From Cephalotus follicularis (lineage: Eukaryota; Streptophyta; Magnoliopsida; Oxalidales; Cephalotaceae), in assembly GCA_001972305.1 (NCBI GenBank), contig BDDD01000041.1:186001-250000 (forward strand): a DNA stretch of 64,000 nucleotides, in the 5' to 3' direction. Below, in pieces: positions 31,530-43,974 of this stretch (position 1 is the first letter of the stretch; every line of letters starts with the position of its first letter). Under the pieces are notes generated by a model. That model did not search any database. It had not been told where the DNA came from and was given only the letters and a program-made list of their open reading frames with translations. Both the position numbers and the translations under genes were made by a program.

Positions 31530-32335
31530 CTAGCCATTGTTCAATGAATATTTCATTGGCGGCAATATGAACCAACCATTCACCTCTTCTGCATGTAATT
31601 CATGTACGATATTCAATTCTTTTAGATCCAATCGAGCTTGTAAGTGGTCCTTAGTTTTTGCTTTCACATTCATGATTGTTGAATATATTATCAAAGACAT
31701 TCTTCTTGATGTGCATGACATTTAACTTGTGTCTGACAAGCACTTTACTCCAATACGAAAGTTTAAAGAAGATACTTCGTTTAACCCAATTGTGTGCTCT
31801 CCCAAACCCGAAAATTTTTCTAGTTGGTACACCTTTTCCGAACACAACTTCATTCACTCGGGAGAGTTGATCTTGTATCTGTTGCCCTGATAACCTCTCT
31901 ACACCCACCTTGGTCACCTGTCTACCCTTCAAGAATTTATTAATATCTCTTCTAAATTGGTGATTCGTTGGTAAGAATTTACGGTGATAGTCAAACCACG
32001 AACATTTTTCACTATGCTTCAATCTAAAACCCTTATTCCATCCCATGCAATAGGGGCATGCCATGTGTTCATGAGTACTCCATCGTGAGAACATTCCATA
32101 GGCAGGAAAGTCACTAATTGTCCGCATTAAAGTTGCCATTATCTGAAATTTCTTCTTGTGCGATGCGTTGTAGGTTTCAACTCCAGTCTCCCATAACATC
32201 TTTAACTCGTCAACAAGTGGTCGCAGAAATACATCAATATCTTACCCTAGGATTTTCAGTTCAGGTGTGATCAATGACAAGAACATTAATGGCTTTGCCA
32301 TGCACATCCAAGTGGAAGATTGTATAGAAAAACAA
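31530..32335 (-). pseudogene. CACTA tnp2 transposase (Transposase_21), partial
   Basis: The open part 32199-31651 encodes MLWETGVETYNASHKKKFQ, MATLMRTISDFPAYGMFSRW, HEHMACPYCMGWN, HRKFLPTNHQFRRDINKFL and KLSYWSKVLVRHKLNVMHIK-KN, all characteristic of tnp2. Homology continues upstream to about 32335 (WMCMAKPLMFLSLITPELK, DIDVFLRPLVDELK) across an in-frame stop, and downstream in another frame to 31530 (KDHLQARLDLKELNIVHEL). The N-terminal part of the protein is absent. It would have been the cut-and-paste transposase; this copy is non-functional. Confidence 0.8.
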
Positions 32336-34130
32336 AAATAAACCAGCAAGAATAGACACTGTTACTAACTCTGGACGGACAAAACCTATTCGTTGCATAA
32401 AGATAGATTTATGCAACAATTTTGTAAAAAAGAAAAAAACATGTCAAAACGATGTTAGAATTCGATGGGACCGGTCTCATTGGAAAGTTAAGACAAAATA
32501 ATTGAGTTTAGAGACCAAAACCATCGATTTCAGATATCGGAACTATGAGAAACAATTACAAATATTCACGTTTGTTACATTGTCACAACAATAAAACAAT
32601 CCAGACAAATAATTTTGCAAAATAAACTAAAAATGGTAAATGATATTGAAATTGTATGGGGTTAGTCCCATTGGAATGTTGAGATATTGAATTTGAATTT
32701 AGAGATCAGAAACATGCAATTTGGATATCAAAAGAATGAGATAATTAAATTTTAACATCACGTTACAATACTAGAAGATAACATAAACAAATATGTCGGC
32801 CGAACTTGCATGATTTTTTAAATATAGAAAACAATATACAAATCAAAACCCGTCAATTAGGTTTTCAATTTAAGACATTGAATTTAACTTTCAAAAATCA
32901 CATATTGCACATAAAATCACAAAGAACAAAATAAAACAAGATTAGAGAAAACACAATAACAGAAATTTCTGGTTTAGTATACTTACATCTATTCAAGTTC
33001 TCAATTTTCGATTTGATTTCTTCCAAGGTTTGTATATCTTACAAACTCCCTTTTTTTATTTGTGTTCTTGCTTGTTCTTCTTGTTCTTCTTTTTTTGGAC
33101 GGTTTTCTTCTGTTTTTATTTATTTATTGAGAGGGAGATGCGAGTGAGAGAGAGGATCAAAGAAGATCCCTAATAGTTGTATCCTTTTAGTTTTTATAGG
33201 TTTTAGAAACTCTAATTCTAGTAGAATACCACTAATAAAAACCTTCTTGAACACTCTTGCCTAACACTTAAACAAAATTTCTCTTCTAATTATTGTGTAG
33301 ATAAGGCTGAGCCCCCATTGTAAATAATCGGTATCAAACCAAGCAGCTAAAAACTTGTCATAACCAAGCATATACCTAGAGATGGAAAATGGGTATTTAC
33401 CCGTTAGACCCGATCAACCCGAAACAAAATTAACGTATTTGGGCACAAAATTTTAAACCTGTTTCTGATTTGTTAACACACCAGTACGGGTCAATCCGAC
33501 CTATCGGGTAACGAGTAACTTGGTAGACCTGGCTGTCTTTAAAAACAATAAAAATACAACGTTAATTTTATAGCATTCCAACTTCTTATGGCTTGAAATG
33601 CTAATTACAAAACACAGAAACAAACACGTCGTTAGCCAAAAATTAATAATATAGTCAGAAACAAACATTTAACAAAAACCCAATACAAGACATTCATACA
33701 TAATTGAAGTATTAGTCAAACTTCGATTTTATATTAATCACAACCTAACAAAGGCCAAAACCAAATTCATGTGAGCCAAAAAAAAACTTAAAACAGAAAT
33801 TAATTATTAATTCAAAGGCCAACATCGACCTTTTATGGAGGCGTTTGAGAGGATCATTTTTGGAGAAGAGAAGATACAGAATGGAGAAATGCGATGGCAA
33901 AGGTCGATGGTATTTCTGGTTGGGTTTGTGATTATGATAATTGGTGAAAGTATTTATGGTTTTTTTGAGTTCTTGGTTTGTTAATGTATAACGAATAATG
34001 ATAAAACTTAGTGATTCAATTGTTGACGAAGAAAATAAACAACATCCAAATCCCTAATTTAAAAAATGGTTTGTTAATGTACTGTGTATAATAATAAAAC
34101 TTAGTGATATTTCAACAATAGTTGCATTAT
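32336..34130. other. Intergenic with direct repeats; no gene
   Basis: Two diverged direct repeats of about 105 bp sit at about 32453-32558 and 32641-32745 (the second shares ttagtcccattggaatgtt with the first's 'ccggtctcattggaaagtt'). A partial third is near 32855. At 33976-34020 and 34069-34115 a 93-bp-spaced duplication repeats ggtttgttaatgta and aataaaacttagtgat. The stretch 33380-33530 holds repeated acccg/cgggt words typical of decayed hAT-like MITEs. No coding exon recognised. Confidence 0.5.
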
Positions 34131-34135
34131 GCGAC

Positions 34136-34896
34136 TGATACGGTAAAAAATCTATCTATAAAAGTGACACGCGTCCCCTCTACAGATGTTACCACGTGCA
34201 TAAGTGAATTAAAGCTTACATGGATACAAGACAGAGGAAGATCAATAAATTCCAGCTAAAGAAGTAGATGATGTCTTCGGCATCCTGAGGGCGAACAAGC
34301 AGGATCCTCGACTTTTCGTCAGAGGATCCCCCTCATCCACAACAGAATATGGCACTAAGATCAGCCAACATTCCAGGACCAAGTTGAGTAGAGACATGGT
34401 CATCGACCTTACTTCAGGGGACCCCAGAGGAGATCCTCGGTGGTTTTTCAGAGGATCCCCTCCTCCTACACAGAATAAGGTCCCAAAGACAACCAGCATT
34501 TTAAGGAGTTACCTCCGCAAAATCAGCAAGCAGTTACGTAAAATCAGGTGGAGACATGAGAAATCCTGAGATCCTCGGCATTTCCTTAGGGGACAACAAT
34601 TACCTTCGATATTCACGCTTAACAGTTACAAACACCTCCTATAAATATCATAATCAAAGACGTATCTCAGGTCAGCCATTTTTACACACAAAAAGACCTT
34701 AAACTCTCTGTGCATTGTCTAACTTTAGCGTCGGAGTGTCCCCGGGAGATCAACCTCCTGAACCTATGACTTGTTTGTCACTTTGTGTAGGGAACACCAT
34801 CAATCATACCTTCTCGGAGCATTTCGAAGTGTTTCTTTCAACAAATCAAACCCTGACACGTGGGGTATCGTTGGGGAAATGATTTTTGCATCAACA
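34136..34896 (+). mobile_element. Solo Tat-type Gypsy LTR
   Basis: 761 bp, tgatacggta to tttgcatcaaca. Its ends and downstream half resemble the Gypsy-1 LTR: gtcagccattttt, tcggagtgtccccgggagat, caacctcctgaacc, gacacgtggggtatcgttgg. TATA box ctataaata at about 34639. The flanks gcgac (34131-34135) and acgac (34897-34901) match at four of five bases, consistent with an aged target duplication. An internal direct repeat of about 120 bp (aggatcccc...cagaata) lies at 34300-34500. No internal genes. Confidence 0.85.
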
Positions 34897-34901
34897 ACGA
34901 C

Positions 34902-35944
34902 TACATAGTTTATTGCATTTTGTGTCATTATAAAAATAGTGTTCATCTACTTATATATAGTTTTATTATATTATATATTTCTTTAATTTTTAATAGTGTA
35001 ATTTGTATACAATTAATTTTAATTTTTTTAACGGGTGACCCGTTTACCAATACATAATAATTGGGTCGAGTATAGATTCCAAAAAAAGATGAAATGGCAA
35101 GAAAATTTATCTATATCAATGAAGAAAATTAAATAAAAATATGAAAAACAAAAAAGGAATTATCTAAAATGACACTGTAAACCAAGTGAAAGGGATGTAC
35201 CACAGTTTTGTAGCGCGTTTGTTTTGGGTACAAAATGTCACAGGTTCAAATTATGTCATCCTAGTTATTGTTAATCCTTTGAACAGTAAGGGAGGATCAA
35301 TTGAAATAGATTAAAATCGGATATACATAATCCTTTAGTTTATCCCATTATTATAGGATAGTATATGAATGCAAGATGTGTTAAAGTTATAAAAAGTTTT
35401 TTTTTTATTTATAGTCTTATTTTTTGAAATTTCTGCTGCAATTTATCTTTATTTAACATGTCAAACATCAATGAAACATATTTAGTAGGCCATTTTTGAG
35501 AAAGTTGACGAAGATGAATCAGAACGCCATGCAATACCTAAGATCCTGAAGTTCCAACTTACAAGAAGTTTGGCTATCTCAAATAATAACAAGAAACTTT
35601 CCAAGTAAAATATGGAGCAAACTTCTATAAGGAGCCAAACGGACATGTCATAAATTGTTTGCGGACTCTGGGAGCCATATTATATAAGTCATCTGAGAAT
35701 AAAGGTTTCATCTTCTTTATAACAAATAAAACATGGAATTTGATAGGTCTTAGCTTTACAACTTGGGCAGACCTAACTATCAAGATTCTGCTATGTATCC
35801 TACTGATTTTCTTACTGCCCACATTCTATCCCCATTCCTCCTTTTTATCCTTTTCCCTAAACATTTAATTAAATCATATGCTCATCTGATTCAGCATCAA
35901 CAAGAGATTTCTTAGCTCTATGCATCATACTTTATACCACTAGC
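34902..35944. other. AT-rich intergenic DNA, no gene seen
   Basis: Near 35030 an 'acgggtgacccgtttacc' palindrome resembles the acccg words at 33380-33530 on the other side of the solo LTR. The LTR may therefore have split one MITE-like sequence. No coding exon seen. Confidence 0.45.
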
Positions 35945-37104
35945 CTTGTGTATATTCTTTATTCTGATGGATGGATGAACAGCAAATGAAATCCCTGTTT
36001 TCAGAACTTTGACTCAAGTGACAACCTTAAGTTTGACAACCCTTTTTATTTAATCTTCATTTGCTGATATGAACTTCATTATTTAAATTTATAAGGGTCA
36101 TCCCAGACTAAGATAAAGCAAATATGGACACAGAAATGGTTTGATGATTCAATTTGATATTAAGCCCTACTCTAGGGGAGCTAGTGTGCTATATACAAGT
36201 ACAACTACAACCTAGATTCTAGAAATTTTATACAAGTACAACATAGATTCTAGAAGTTCTGTACGAGTGGTAATGAGATTTATTTCAGATTCCAACAATT
36301 CGCTTATGTTGCACTCGCCGACCATGGGATTATGCATGAGTTCAGTCAGCAATGAAGTACTACATTAGAGTGAGAAATAGAACTTAACAATCCCAATACT
36401 AAATTCATAAGTGTGCATACATGGTTAATTAAACAAATGAAGGACTCAAGCTACATAATAGAGGATATATTAGAGGAATAAAAATGTAAAATGAAACATA
36501 CATAACTTTGTGTCAAGTATCATCGTCATCACCAACTTTTCCAGCAAAACCATGAGTTGGACCAACATCTTGCCTAGTGGCACTGCACCAGCCGCTGCAA
36601 ATTAGCCACAACCATACGCTCCCGATTCGCCTTCTCCTCATAGTTAAACATGGTGAACCCCGCTTATCCTAGGCACTATAAAGATGTTTTCTCTCCTAAT
36701 AAGAATGGCATTCATCCTCTTGTGCCTACTACTAACAGCAAAAGGGAATTCATTTTAAGCCTCTCTAGTGTTTACAAAATCCAATTCAGGCCTTAGACAC
36801 TTGTCTTTATAAAAAAGAAAATGATATCAGAGGAGACATAACTCAAAGTTGGGAAATACTTAGATACATGACCTATTATTTTCTGTGTAATCTAACCATA
36901 TGCATCAGAAAATCACCTGGAACAGATTGATTAATCATGTTTCGATAATAAACTTTATACAGGAAATTTTCATCGAGTACCCAAAAACCTATCTCCACTA
37001 CATGCACCATAGAGAATTGTGAATGACCCAAACTCATGCATCTTGAACCCAAATTCTCACCGTTCTATCGCCATCAAGGCCTGCAGATGCAATTTTGTTC
37101 TCAG
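35945..37104 (-). repeat. Inverted copy of the WDR5 gene 3' end and downstream DNA (left arm)
   Basis: This 1.16-kb segment is the reverse complement of 58051-59210 with only a few differences seen (about 99% identity by eye over blocks compared). It includes the last codons of the WDR5-type gene at its right edge. The two arms are separated by about 21 kb. Confidence 0.9.
37034..37104 (-). pseudogene. WDR5 C-terminal fragment
   Basis: On the minus strand it encodes [22 protein letters not shown] and the stop at 37036-37034, identical to the end of the gene at 58051-58121. Upstream gene sequence is absent, so this is a fragment carried by the inverted duplication and not a gene. Confidence 0.85.
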
Positions 37105-37269
37105 CATATAACTTACAAAATGTATTTTATCTTTAGTCTTTGTGATTGTTAGATTTTAAGTTTACACAATCAAGCTTTACACCTTCATTAAACTTCTTGG
37201 CCGCGGTTTTGTGAGTAACTTTGGTGAAGAAAGTTAGCTTGAATGTGAGTTTTGAAGTGGGTCAAAATT

Positions 37270-37475
37270 CGGGTCATGCTCGAGCTCAACTCGTAAACAT
37301 AACGAGCCCAACTCGAGCCGATCTCGAGCTTGAGAATTCCTTATCGAGTCGAGCTCGAACAACAATTTTGAGCTCGATAAAAGCTTGGCTCGAACTCGAA
37401 CTGGTTAATTTCTTAACGAGCCGAGCCTGAACAACCTAAAGCTCGGCTTGACTCGGCTCGTTTGCAGCCCTAATT
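37270..37475. repeat. Decayed hAT-like MITE (gctcgag/cgagccgagc repeats)
   Basis: Dense copies of gagctcg, cgagccgag and ctcggctcg end in ggctcgtttgcagccctaat, which resembles the common plant repeat whose terminus reads gggctgcaaacgagccgagc. The left end is unclear. Confidence 0.5.
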
Positions 37476-38227
37476 TTGGAGCTTTGGTGCGCATGAGATG
37501 CTGACGCATTGAATTGCTTTTGCATTATAATTTAGTGAGTGACATTGAAATGGCATTGCGGTAATAAAATATAAAAGCATAATTTTAACTAAAATCGGTT
37601 TTTCGACTGTACATTTCTATCTGGATTCTGGAATGTCTCAACGCAAGAACTAAAAGTGTTCCAAATAATTCTATGAGCAAAATGAGTCAATATTCAATAT
37701 CTTTTGAGTCTTAAATTTGGACTTCTCTAGCTTAAGTGGGTGCACTCTTTAACCGACTTCAAACCACTTTGACTCAAAAAATAATGTTTTACCTCTATTT
37801 TCTCTTGTTCCATAATAATAAATATAATATCTGAAAATACAACAAAACATACATGAATAATTCTGTCTAAATGTAAAAATGTATGCTTGATATATTTAAA
37901 ATAAACACACCTATATAGACAGAAATCAAATTTAATAATAAAATTAATAAAATAAAATGATATTAGTAAGGGTAGAAGAGTACAAAGTGATTGGTCTCAG
38001 GGAGTAGTTTGAATGGTATGTTTGGATTCATGGATTTAGAGAGAGAAAAAAAGCAGAGAAAAAATATAATTTATGTCAGTGCTGTTTGGATGAAGGGAAA
38101 AAGGATGAAGGAAAAGAGAGAGGAAGAAAAAAGAATATATATTTTTTTAAGTATTTTTCGTTATTTCTCATCTTTCCACTTTCATCAAGATTCGAAAAAA
38201 AATGATTTAATGGTTTTAATTTCTTAA
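37476..38227. other. AT-rich intergenic DNA; left half of a split MITE at its end
   Basis: No gene recognised. From about 38015 the sequence reads tgtttggattcatgg and gtttggatgaagggaaaaag, purine-rich. Across Gypsy-2, 56750-56800 reads ccctccaaacataaaccc, pyrimidine-rich. The two look like opposed halves of one MITE interrupted by Gypsy-2. Confidence 0.45.
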
Positions 38228-38232
38228 ATTAT
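38228..38232. repeat. Target-site duplication attat (Gypsy-2)
   Basis: attat at 38228-38232 recurs at 56630-56634, immediately outside the two LTRs of Gypsy-2. This defines an 18.4-kb composite insertion. Confidence 0.85.
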
Positions 38233-38746
38233 TGTTGATATCGAAATCAACAACACAATAATCCCCTACGTGTAGAAGTTTGATTTGTAGAGGAAAACAC
38301 GTCTAATGCGCCGATGATGATGTAGGAATTATGTTTTATGATCCTCTTTGCACATAAGAAGCAAACTAAACGAAGGCCCGGGAGGTTTTACTCTCGGGGA
38401 CTATCAGATGCTTAAGTCAGATAGTAGTAGAGAAGAAACAATAAGGTAATTTAAGTTTATAATTGACCCATCTGTGTATAGTGTTTCGTTGTAGTATTTA
38501 CAAGATTACCTGGATGTAACTGCCCCCCCCACAATCTGCCTGTATTACGGAGATGATTATTGTACCCCTAAAAAACGGCTGAGAATCTCGTCCATTTCCC
38601 TATTTGGCGCCGAGGCGTTATGTTGTGCATTATCATTTTAGATTGTAAATGGCCCGACCACGTGTCTGTAGCTCCAGAGGACACATGGCTATAATTCCAA
38701 AGGACACGTGGCAGTGTCTTATTTGAGTAGAAATTTTTTCATATCA
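38233..38746 (-). repeat. 3' LTR of Gypsy-2
   Basis: On the plus strand it runs tgttgatatcgaaatcaac to ttttttcatatca. The adjoining plus-strand tatatccccctgatcttc is the complement of a polypurine tract. It holds the hairpin-like motif ggaggttttactctcgggga at about 38390-38410. Confidence 0.85.
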
Positions 38747-39237
38747 TATATCCCCCTGATCTTCATTTTTTGGGCTTGACAGAAGAGGAAGACCATTAGT
38801 GAGGTATTCTTGCTTTGAGCGGGCCTCTAATGCGTGATTAGGACCGTTTTATCTTTTGGGACTTGCTATTTGGCCCAACTCTGGCATTAACTATGGCGTG
38901 GCAGAGCAAGCATTTTTTCCATTTGTGTATTTTCACTTGCCGCGCATAGTCTCTTCGTTTCCCGAATTTGATTTGATGGGCTGATCTCAGCTGTTTAATC
39001 TTGCAGAGATCGCATGGTCTGAAATCAACTTAGCCTCTTAAATTACTCATTCTTCTTGGAGAAGTTTCTTTACGCTTTTTTAGATTTCAAAGCTTCTACT
39101 CTCCCGAATCTTTCGATCTTCCGAACTTTCAATAAATTTCCCTTCGAATTTTCTTTGCAAAAATCTCAGGTGTGCCCTTTTTTTTCTATTTGCTTTGCAA
39201 AATTGCTTGGGCTGTTATTGGATTTTCTTGGCTTCCT

Positions 39238-39238
<1 letters not shown>

Positions 39239-39277
<39 letters not shown>

Positions 39278-39285
39278 TCTCATCT
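39239..39285. repeat. (CT)n microsatellite
   Basis: About 20 CT units just upstream of the antisense ATG at 39300. The antisense gene of Gypsy-1 also has a CT-rich leader at the same place. Confidence 0.9.
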
Positions 39286-39299
39286 TCGCGAATTTTCAT

Positions 39300-39335
39300 A
39301 TGGCTAGGGTTAAGCAAACCGCCAGAAAAACTACT
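39300..39335 (+). other. Histone H3 tail-like N-terminus (Gypsy-2)
   Basis: The codons read M-ARVKQTARKTT. Histone H3 begins ARTKQTARKST after its Met, so nine of eleven residues are identical, including R2, K4, R8 and K9, and one of the two changes is Ser to Thr. Confidence 0.75.
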
Positions 39336-40502
39336 ACCCCTGCAGAGGTGCACCGTATGGTAGGAGAGGTGACTGTCGCCGAGCGTCCTCTAGGTGCATA
39401 GGAGGACATGGATGCCGTCGCTGCGGGGGATCCTAATGTCACATCTATCGAGGCTGGGACCCAAGTTTTTAGGACTCATTTCGATAGGAGTGTGCTCAAT
39501 CACGAAAAAGTGATCAAATTGTCAAAAAATATTGCTTCCCGAGGAGCTTGGAGTTCTCACTTCCCCGAGATCCCAAGGAGACCACAGAGAGCAAACCTGG
39601 TCTCTTTGTGGTGTTTGAGGATGCTCTGTCGCATGGCCTGAGACTCCCCATACCACCCTTTGACATTGCAATTTTGAGGCACTTCCAAATTCATCATTCA
39701 CTACTTTAAGCGCAATCCTGTGCCTTCTTCATAGGTTTCTTGGTGAAGTGTTTGGAGATGGGGATGACACCCTCAATGCATCTTTTGGCAAGCGCGGTTA
39801 CTATTTCAAGTCGCGCGTTGGTCTGACCAAGAAGCTATTGGTGGATCTTACAAAGTCCATCAAAGGCTGGAGGGGGAGGTACTTTCCTTGTTAGGAATCT
39901 CCCCGGCATCACTTCCTGCCACTGGTGTGACTCGTTGGATACCCAACGTCTCAATTAGAGGACAATTTTGACTGTAGCAGAGAAGGCAGACCAGGCGAAG
40001 CTCTCTGCGCTGGAGCTAGAGGAGGTGAATTCCACCATATTTAAGGATCGTATGCGCCACATCGGGCTGGGCATGTCCCCTGGTTGGCAAGATGCCTTGG
40101 ATGAGGAAGAGGAAATCCCAGTGGGGATAGAGAGAGAGAGGGTTCAAAATAGCAGAGAATAACCCATGGCTTCACCTGTTAACGAGGGGGAAAACTGTAT
40201 TAAGCCTTCCTTACCTCCTCTGCTTTTAATGTCTTCATTTCTCTTGTTCAATCATTTATTTTTTTTGTCAATCATACTTTTGACTCTATTCTCATGGTTC
40301 TCTGCAGCAATGGCTTCTCAGCGATCTACGAATGACATCTTGAGAGCTGCCAGAGAGAAAGCATAGGTTGCTGCCGAGGAGGAGAGGCAGAAAACTCTGA
40401 AGAAAGTTATTGCGGTGACAGAGAAGAGAGTAGCGAAGGAGGCTGCTGCTGCTGCTGAGGCTGCTGTTGAAGCTGCCAGGGCAAGGTCTGTTCGTGGTAA
40501 AC
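39300..40502 (+). pseudogene. Antisense gene of Gypsy-2, left part: Transposase_28-like with an H3-tail-like N-terminus
   Basis: The chosen ATG at 39300 gives MARVKQTARKTTTPAEVHRM. The following text parallels the Gypsy-1 antisense protein: MDAVAAGDPNVTSIEAGTQV (there AGNPNVEATGAGVQVFWADF), then FKDALEHG-like and PPFDIAILRHFQIH-like segments. After a probable intron ending ttctctgcag (about 40309) comes MASQRSTNDILRAAREKA and an Ala/Glu-rich coiled coil. It is decayed and is interrupted by Copia-2. The homologous text resumes near 48421. Confidence 0.6.
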
Positions 40503-42220
40503 TGTTAGAGATAAAGTCCTGCAAGCCAGTGCTGAGCTTGTATTTACTCTATCTTGTATATAAATTCAATAAAGATGTTTATATTTTATCATTGGCTATG
40601 AGTTCATTATTTGAATACATGTTTATTTAATAAATGAATGTCCTGGAATAAAGTTAGAGAACCAAGTTCATGATGAGATCATGATGTGAGAATTGTAATA
40701 TCAGTATACTTTATTTCGAATCTTCCTGGTCATAGGATTGACACTCAGGATATGATCAATCCGGATAGACCAGCACGTACTGTCAGATCAGTAAGCAGAG
40801 GGTGACTGATCTCACACCACTCGCATGGTTGATGCTATGACAACTACGTAGGTGCTCGTTAATTTATTAATGAGTTCACTAAATGTGACTGTTGATATAA
40901 TATCTGTATGGAGTTTTACTTACATGTCAGACAGAATTATAGTTTTACAGCAGTGCATGTGGTTCTTGGACATGAGCCGTCACTAGATGTCTTATGCATA
41001 GGGTGCTATGTTTTGATTGTGCTTAAATACATATTCAATGAAGTGTATATAGGCATTAGTTGGACATAGTACGTTTATGTATGGAGCCATGTGAACGCGC
41101 AATAATGAATCAATTGCTTCAAGTAAAAGAATATTATGCTCAGGATGATTTTCGTTAACAATTAAGCGCATGGCCAGGCTAGCAACGATATCAAGTGTGT
41201 GATATCACTGGTAAAATATTAGAGGAACACCTCTAATATTATTTAAGGCTGACGAAAGATAGTCACGTGACTAAAGATTAAATTATTGGGGTCTGACATA
41301 ATCCGTACCCTAGATTTAATCAGAGCATTGTCAATGGAAGGACTACGTGCATGTACCTGTAAATCGTGGTTCGTAGATAATTCATATTACCTGGGGGTTG
41401 TTATGCATTGCTAGATGTCGATGTCGACCTGTAGGATGCCCGAGATTAAATTGATAATTAATCTTGGAACAAAAGAATTAAAAGAGTTTTAATTCGAAAT
41501 GTCCGATAGAGTATTTTCTTTTATGTGATAATAAATGCTTAATCGGATAAGTGTAAGTGTCACAATTTAATCCTACGGCCAGTGTAATAGTGAACTCATA
41601 GGGTCACATATAATGCAGGTTGATATTTCTGACACCGCATGAGAGAAAAATAATTAGGATAATTATTTTTTGATTATATTTAATGAGATTAAATATCCTT
41701 AATGTGATTAAGAAAATGACGTGATATAAATGGAAAGGAATTCTATTTATGTTAAGTTGGATACTTGACTAAATAGTAGATTAAGAATTGATGTTATCGG
41801 ATTTTGGCTAGCACCAAAATAGAATAACACATTTTCTCTTAAATAGAAGAAGAACACGTTTTTCTATCTGATCACTCTCCTGGCACTCCTGTTCTTCTCT
41901 CAACCATAAATACACAGTGATCAAGAGTTGTTGACTCGAGAAATCTGGTGTTGGTGATAAAAGCTTGGTGTTGATACCTTGGAGGCCTGCTATTCTTGGA
42001 GGCTAGAATCCCTTATCATCAAAGAAGGAGCTGCTCCATTTTGTGAGTAAATTTCGTCTGCTCCTATTTGTTTATCTCTATATTTCTAATTGTACATATA
42101 TGCTCAAATGATCCTGGGATTGAACTTTATGGTTTGATAATTATGAGATAATAACACAATTCTTTTAGGATGTAACCATCTAGATTTAATTGGTTGTTTG
42201 ATCGCCATAAGGTTCCAACA
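40503..42220 (+). repeat. Left LTR of Copia-2
   Basis: 1.7 kb, unusually long for Copia elements. The first 430 bp are matched by 47989-48420. The end is set by the primer site at about 42223. Confidence 0.7.
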
Positions 42221-42339
42221 AAATGGTATCAGAGAGGATTTGATGCATATGTACAGTTAGGATTTTGTTTATGATGATATACTTGAATTGATTGGGTTAA
42301 TTTGAGAGACAAACATGTGATGTAACGTCCCTGTTCGTG

Positions 42340-42720
42340 TAAAGTGCTGACAGTTTAGAGTAAACTATTGACGCTTAAGCACTAAGCACTAACGGGTTGA
42401 TAAAACCGTCGACGCTTAAGCGTTAAACGCTGATGTTTTGAGAAAACAATCGATGCTTAAGCTTAAACTTTGACGCTTTGTCAAGTTTACACACCAAGCG
42501 CTGATGCTTAGATACAACCATCGAGGCTTGAGCATTAAGTGCTGATGTTTTGAGAAAATTTTCGACTCAGGAGAGAGCGCGGATGAATATACAAAGCGTC
42601 GATGAAAGCGTCAACGCATAACTGGTAACCGCTGATGCTTAAGATAAAGCGTTACCTGTTACAATGGTGAAACGCTTTAGCGGTTATGAAGCGCGTTCCC
42701 AGCTCTGTAAATCGCGTTTC
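42340..42720. repeat. Array of gacgcttaagcgt-like self-complementary repeats in the Copia-2 leader
   Basis: Words such as cgtcgacgcttaagcgtt, aaacgctgatg, tcgatgcttaagctt, aaagcgtcgatgaaagcgtc and gaaacgctttagcggtt recur in direct and inverted form for about 380 bases between the primer site and gag. They are diverged but clearly related. Confidence 0.75.
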
Positions 42721-43974
42721 CAGTTCCTAAAAAAGAGTTTTAATTTCCTTATTCACCCAAATTAATTGTCTATATTTATAGAAGCATATTTATCAGCATT
42801 ATTAGATAATTCAATGAGATTGAATTATATTTTTTATGCATGATGGTTAGGTTATGGACTTGGCCTAATCTTATTTAATTCAATTGTTGAATGTACGTTT
42901 TATATTCATATTTTTTTTTGAGTTGTAATATTTTGAGACTTGCAGGTCTCTCTTCTCTCTCTTGAATTGTATCTTTAATTCTTCTTAACCTCCTTGTAAC
43001 TCCCCTTGATTTAATTCAAGATTTCTGTAATTTATAGTTGGTTTATGTAATTGAAGAGCGAGAGTCGCAGCGGAAGCAAGTTTGAGAAGAACAAAAATAT
43101 TACAAGACTCATGCATGTATGGGAGTGAATGTATGATTGTAATAACATACCTAGGAATGAGACCAGCAGCTTGTTTGAGAGTCAAACAAGTTGCAGTAGT
43201 AAAGTCCATAACCTACCATTAGTTTTTAATATGTATGTGATGCATGTTTTAGAGTTTCCAACAGCCCCCCCATATTTTACCATCTATCTGTAATTTGATT
43301 AATAACGGGTTGACTAATAATATATTATAATTCCTCATTTATCCCATGTTATCAAGTTAACGGACACGTGATAGTGCTCTGTCTTTGCCTTCTACCATTG
43401 CAACTGATATAGATGTTCTTAGAGATTGTGAGTGTTTTGGCCCCCGTCAAGACTCGCCTTCTCTGGGTACATCTGTATAAGTTGAACATGAGATTGTACA
43501 TGCAGATGAATTATGGATGTGAATGTTTTGGCCCCCGTCAAGATTCACATTCATTGATTCATAGTGTGTTCGATGGTAGGGTAAACTTGACTAGGATACA
43601 TATGGCATTTTGACCATCGTCAAGGTCATATGTACACTAGAGGCAAAAGCAATGATCGGGAATCATACTATTGTATGGTTGGCAAGAGTTTTGCCTAACT
43701 GTAAGATTCAGTATAATGTTTTGGCCCCCGTCAAGGTTATACTGAATATGTTGAAGGACACCGATCCCCACTCGGAAATGAGATCCATGAGACTTGGATT
43801 GTTATTTCTCGTCTCCCATAGTTATGAGGGTTATGGGATTCACATAAAACAGTGGAAGCCTGAGAGGCAAATATACCTAAAATATTAAAGACCAAATCTT
43901 TATGGTTTTAAACATTGAAATTGAATTTATTTGATTTAATAATTGTTGTCTTCTTTTTATATCTACAGACATCG

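Larger units (their letters stand above)
29210..32335 (-). mobile_element. Partial CACTA (En/Spm) DNA transposon
   Basis: The left terminus reads cactatacaaaaaactggc, a CACTA-type inverted-repeat end. It is followed by a subterminal region (29225-29460) rich in short repeats such as aacgacgg, ccgccgttg and cgtcgttg in both orientations. Two genes on the minus strand fit the family order: tnp2 (31530-32335) and a second TNP gene (about 29750-31415). The matching right terminus was not found, and tnp2 begins mid-domain, so the copy is incomplete and decayed. Confidence 0.75.

Noticed and set aside
34970-35010. Right terminus of the CACTA element (ttttaatagtg)
   Set aside because: Only the last few bases agree with the left terminus, the subterminal motifs are absent, and the surrounding sequence is plain AT-rich DNA.
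35945-37104. Helitron capture of the WDR5 3' end
   Set aside because: No TC start, no CTRR end with a hairpin and no A/T insertion context could be found at the arm edges.
43413-43888. Plus-strand open frames between the Copia-2 leader array and gag
   Set aside because: They contain a repeated 'ttttggcccccgtcaag' word read in different frames, so they are leader repeats and not protein-coding.
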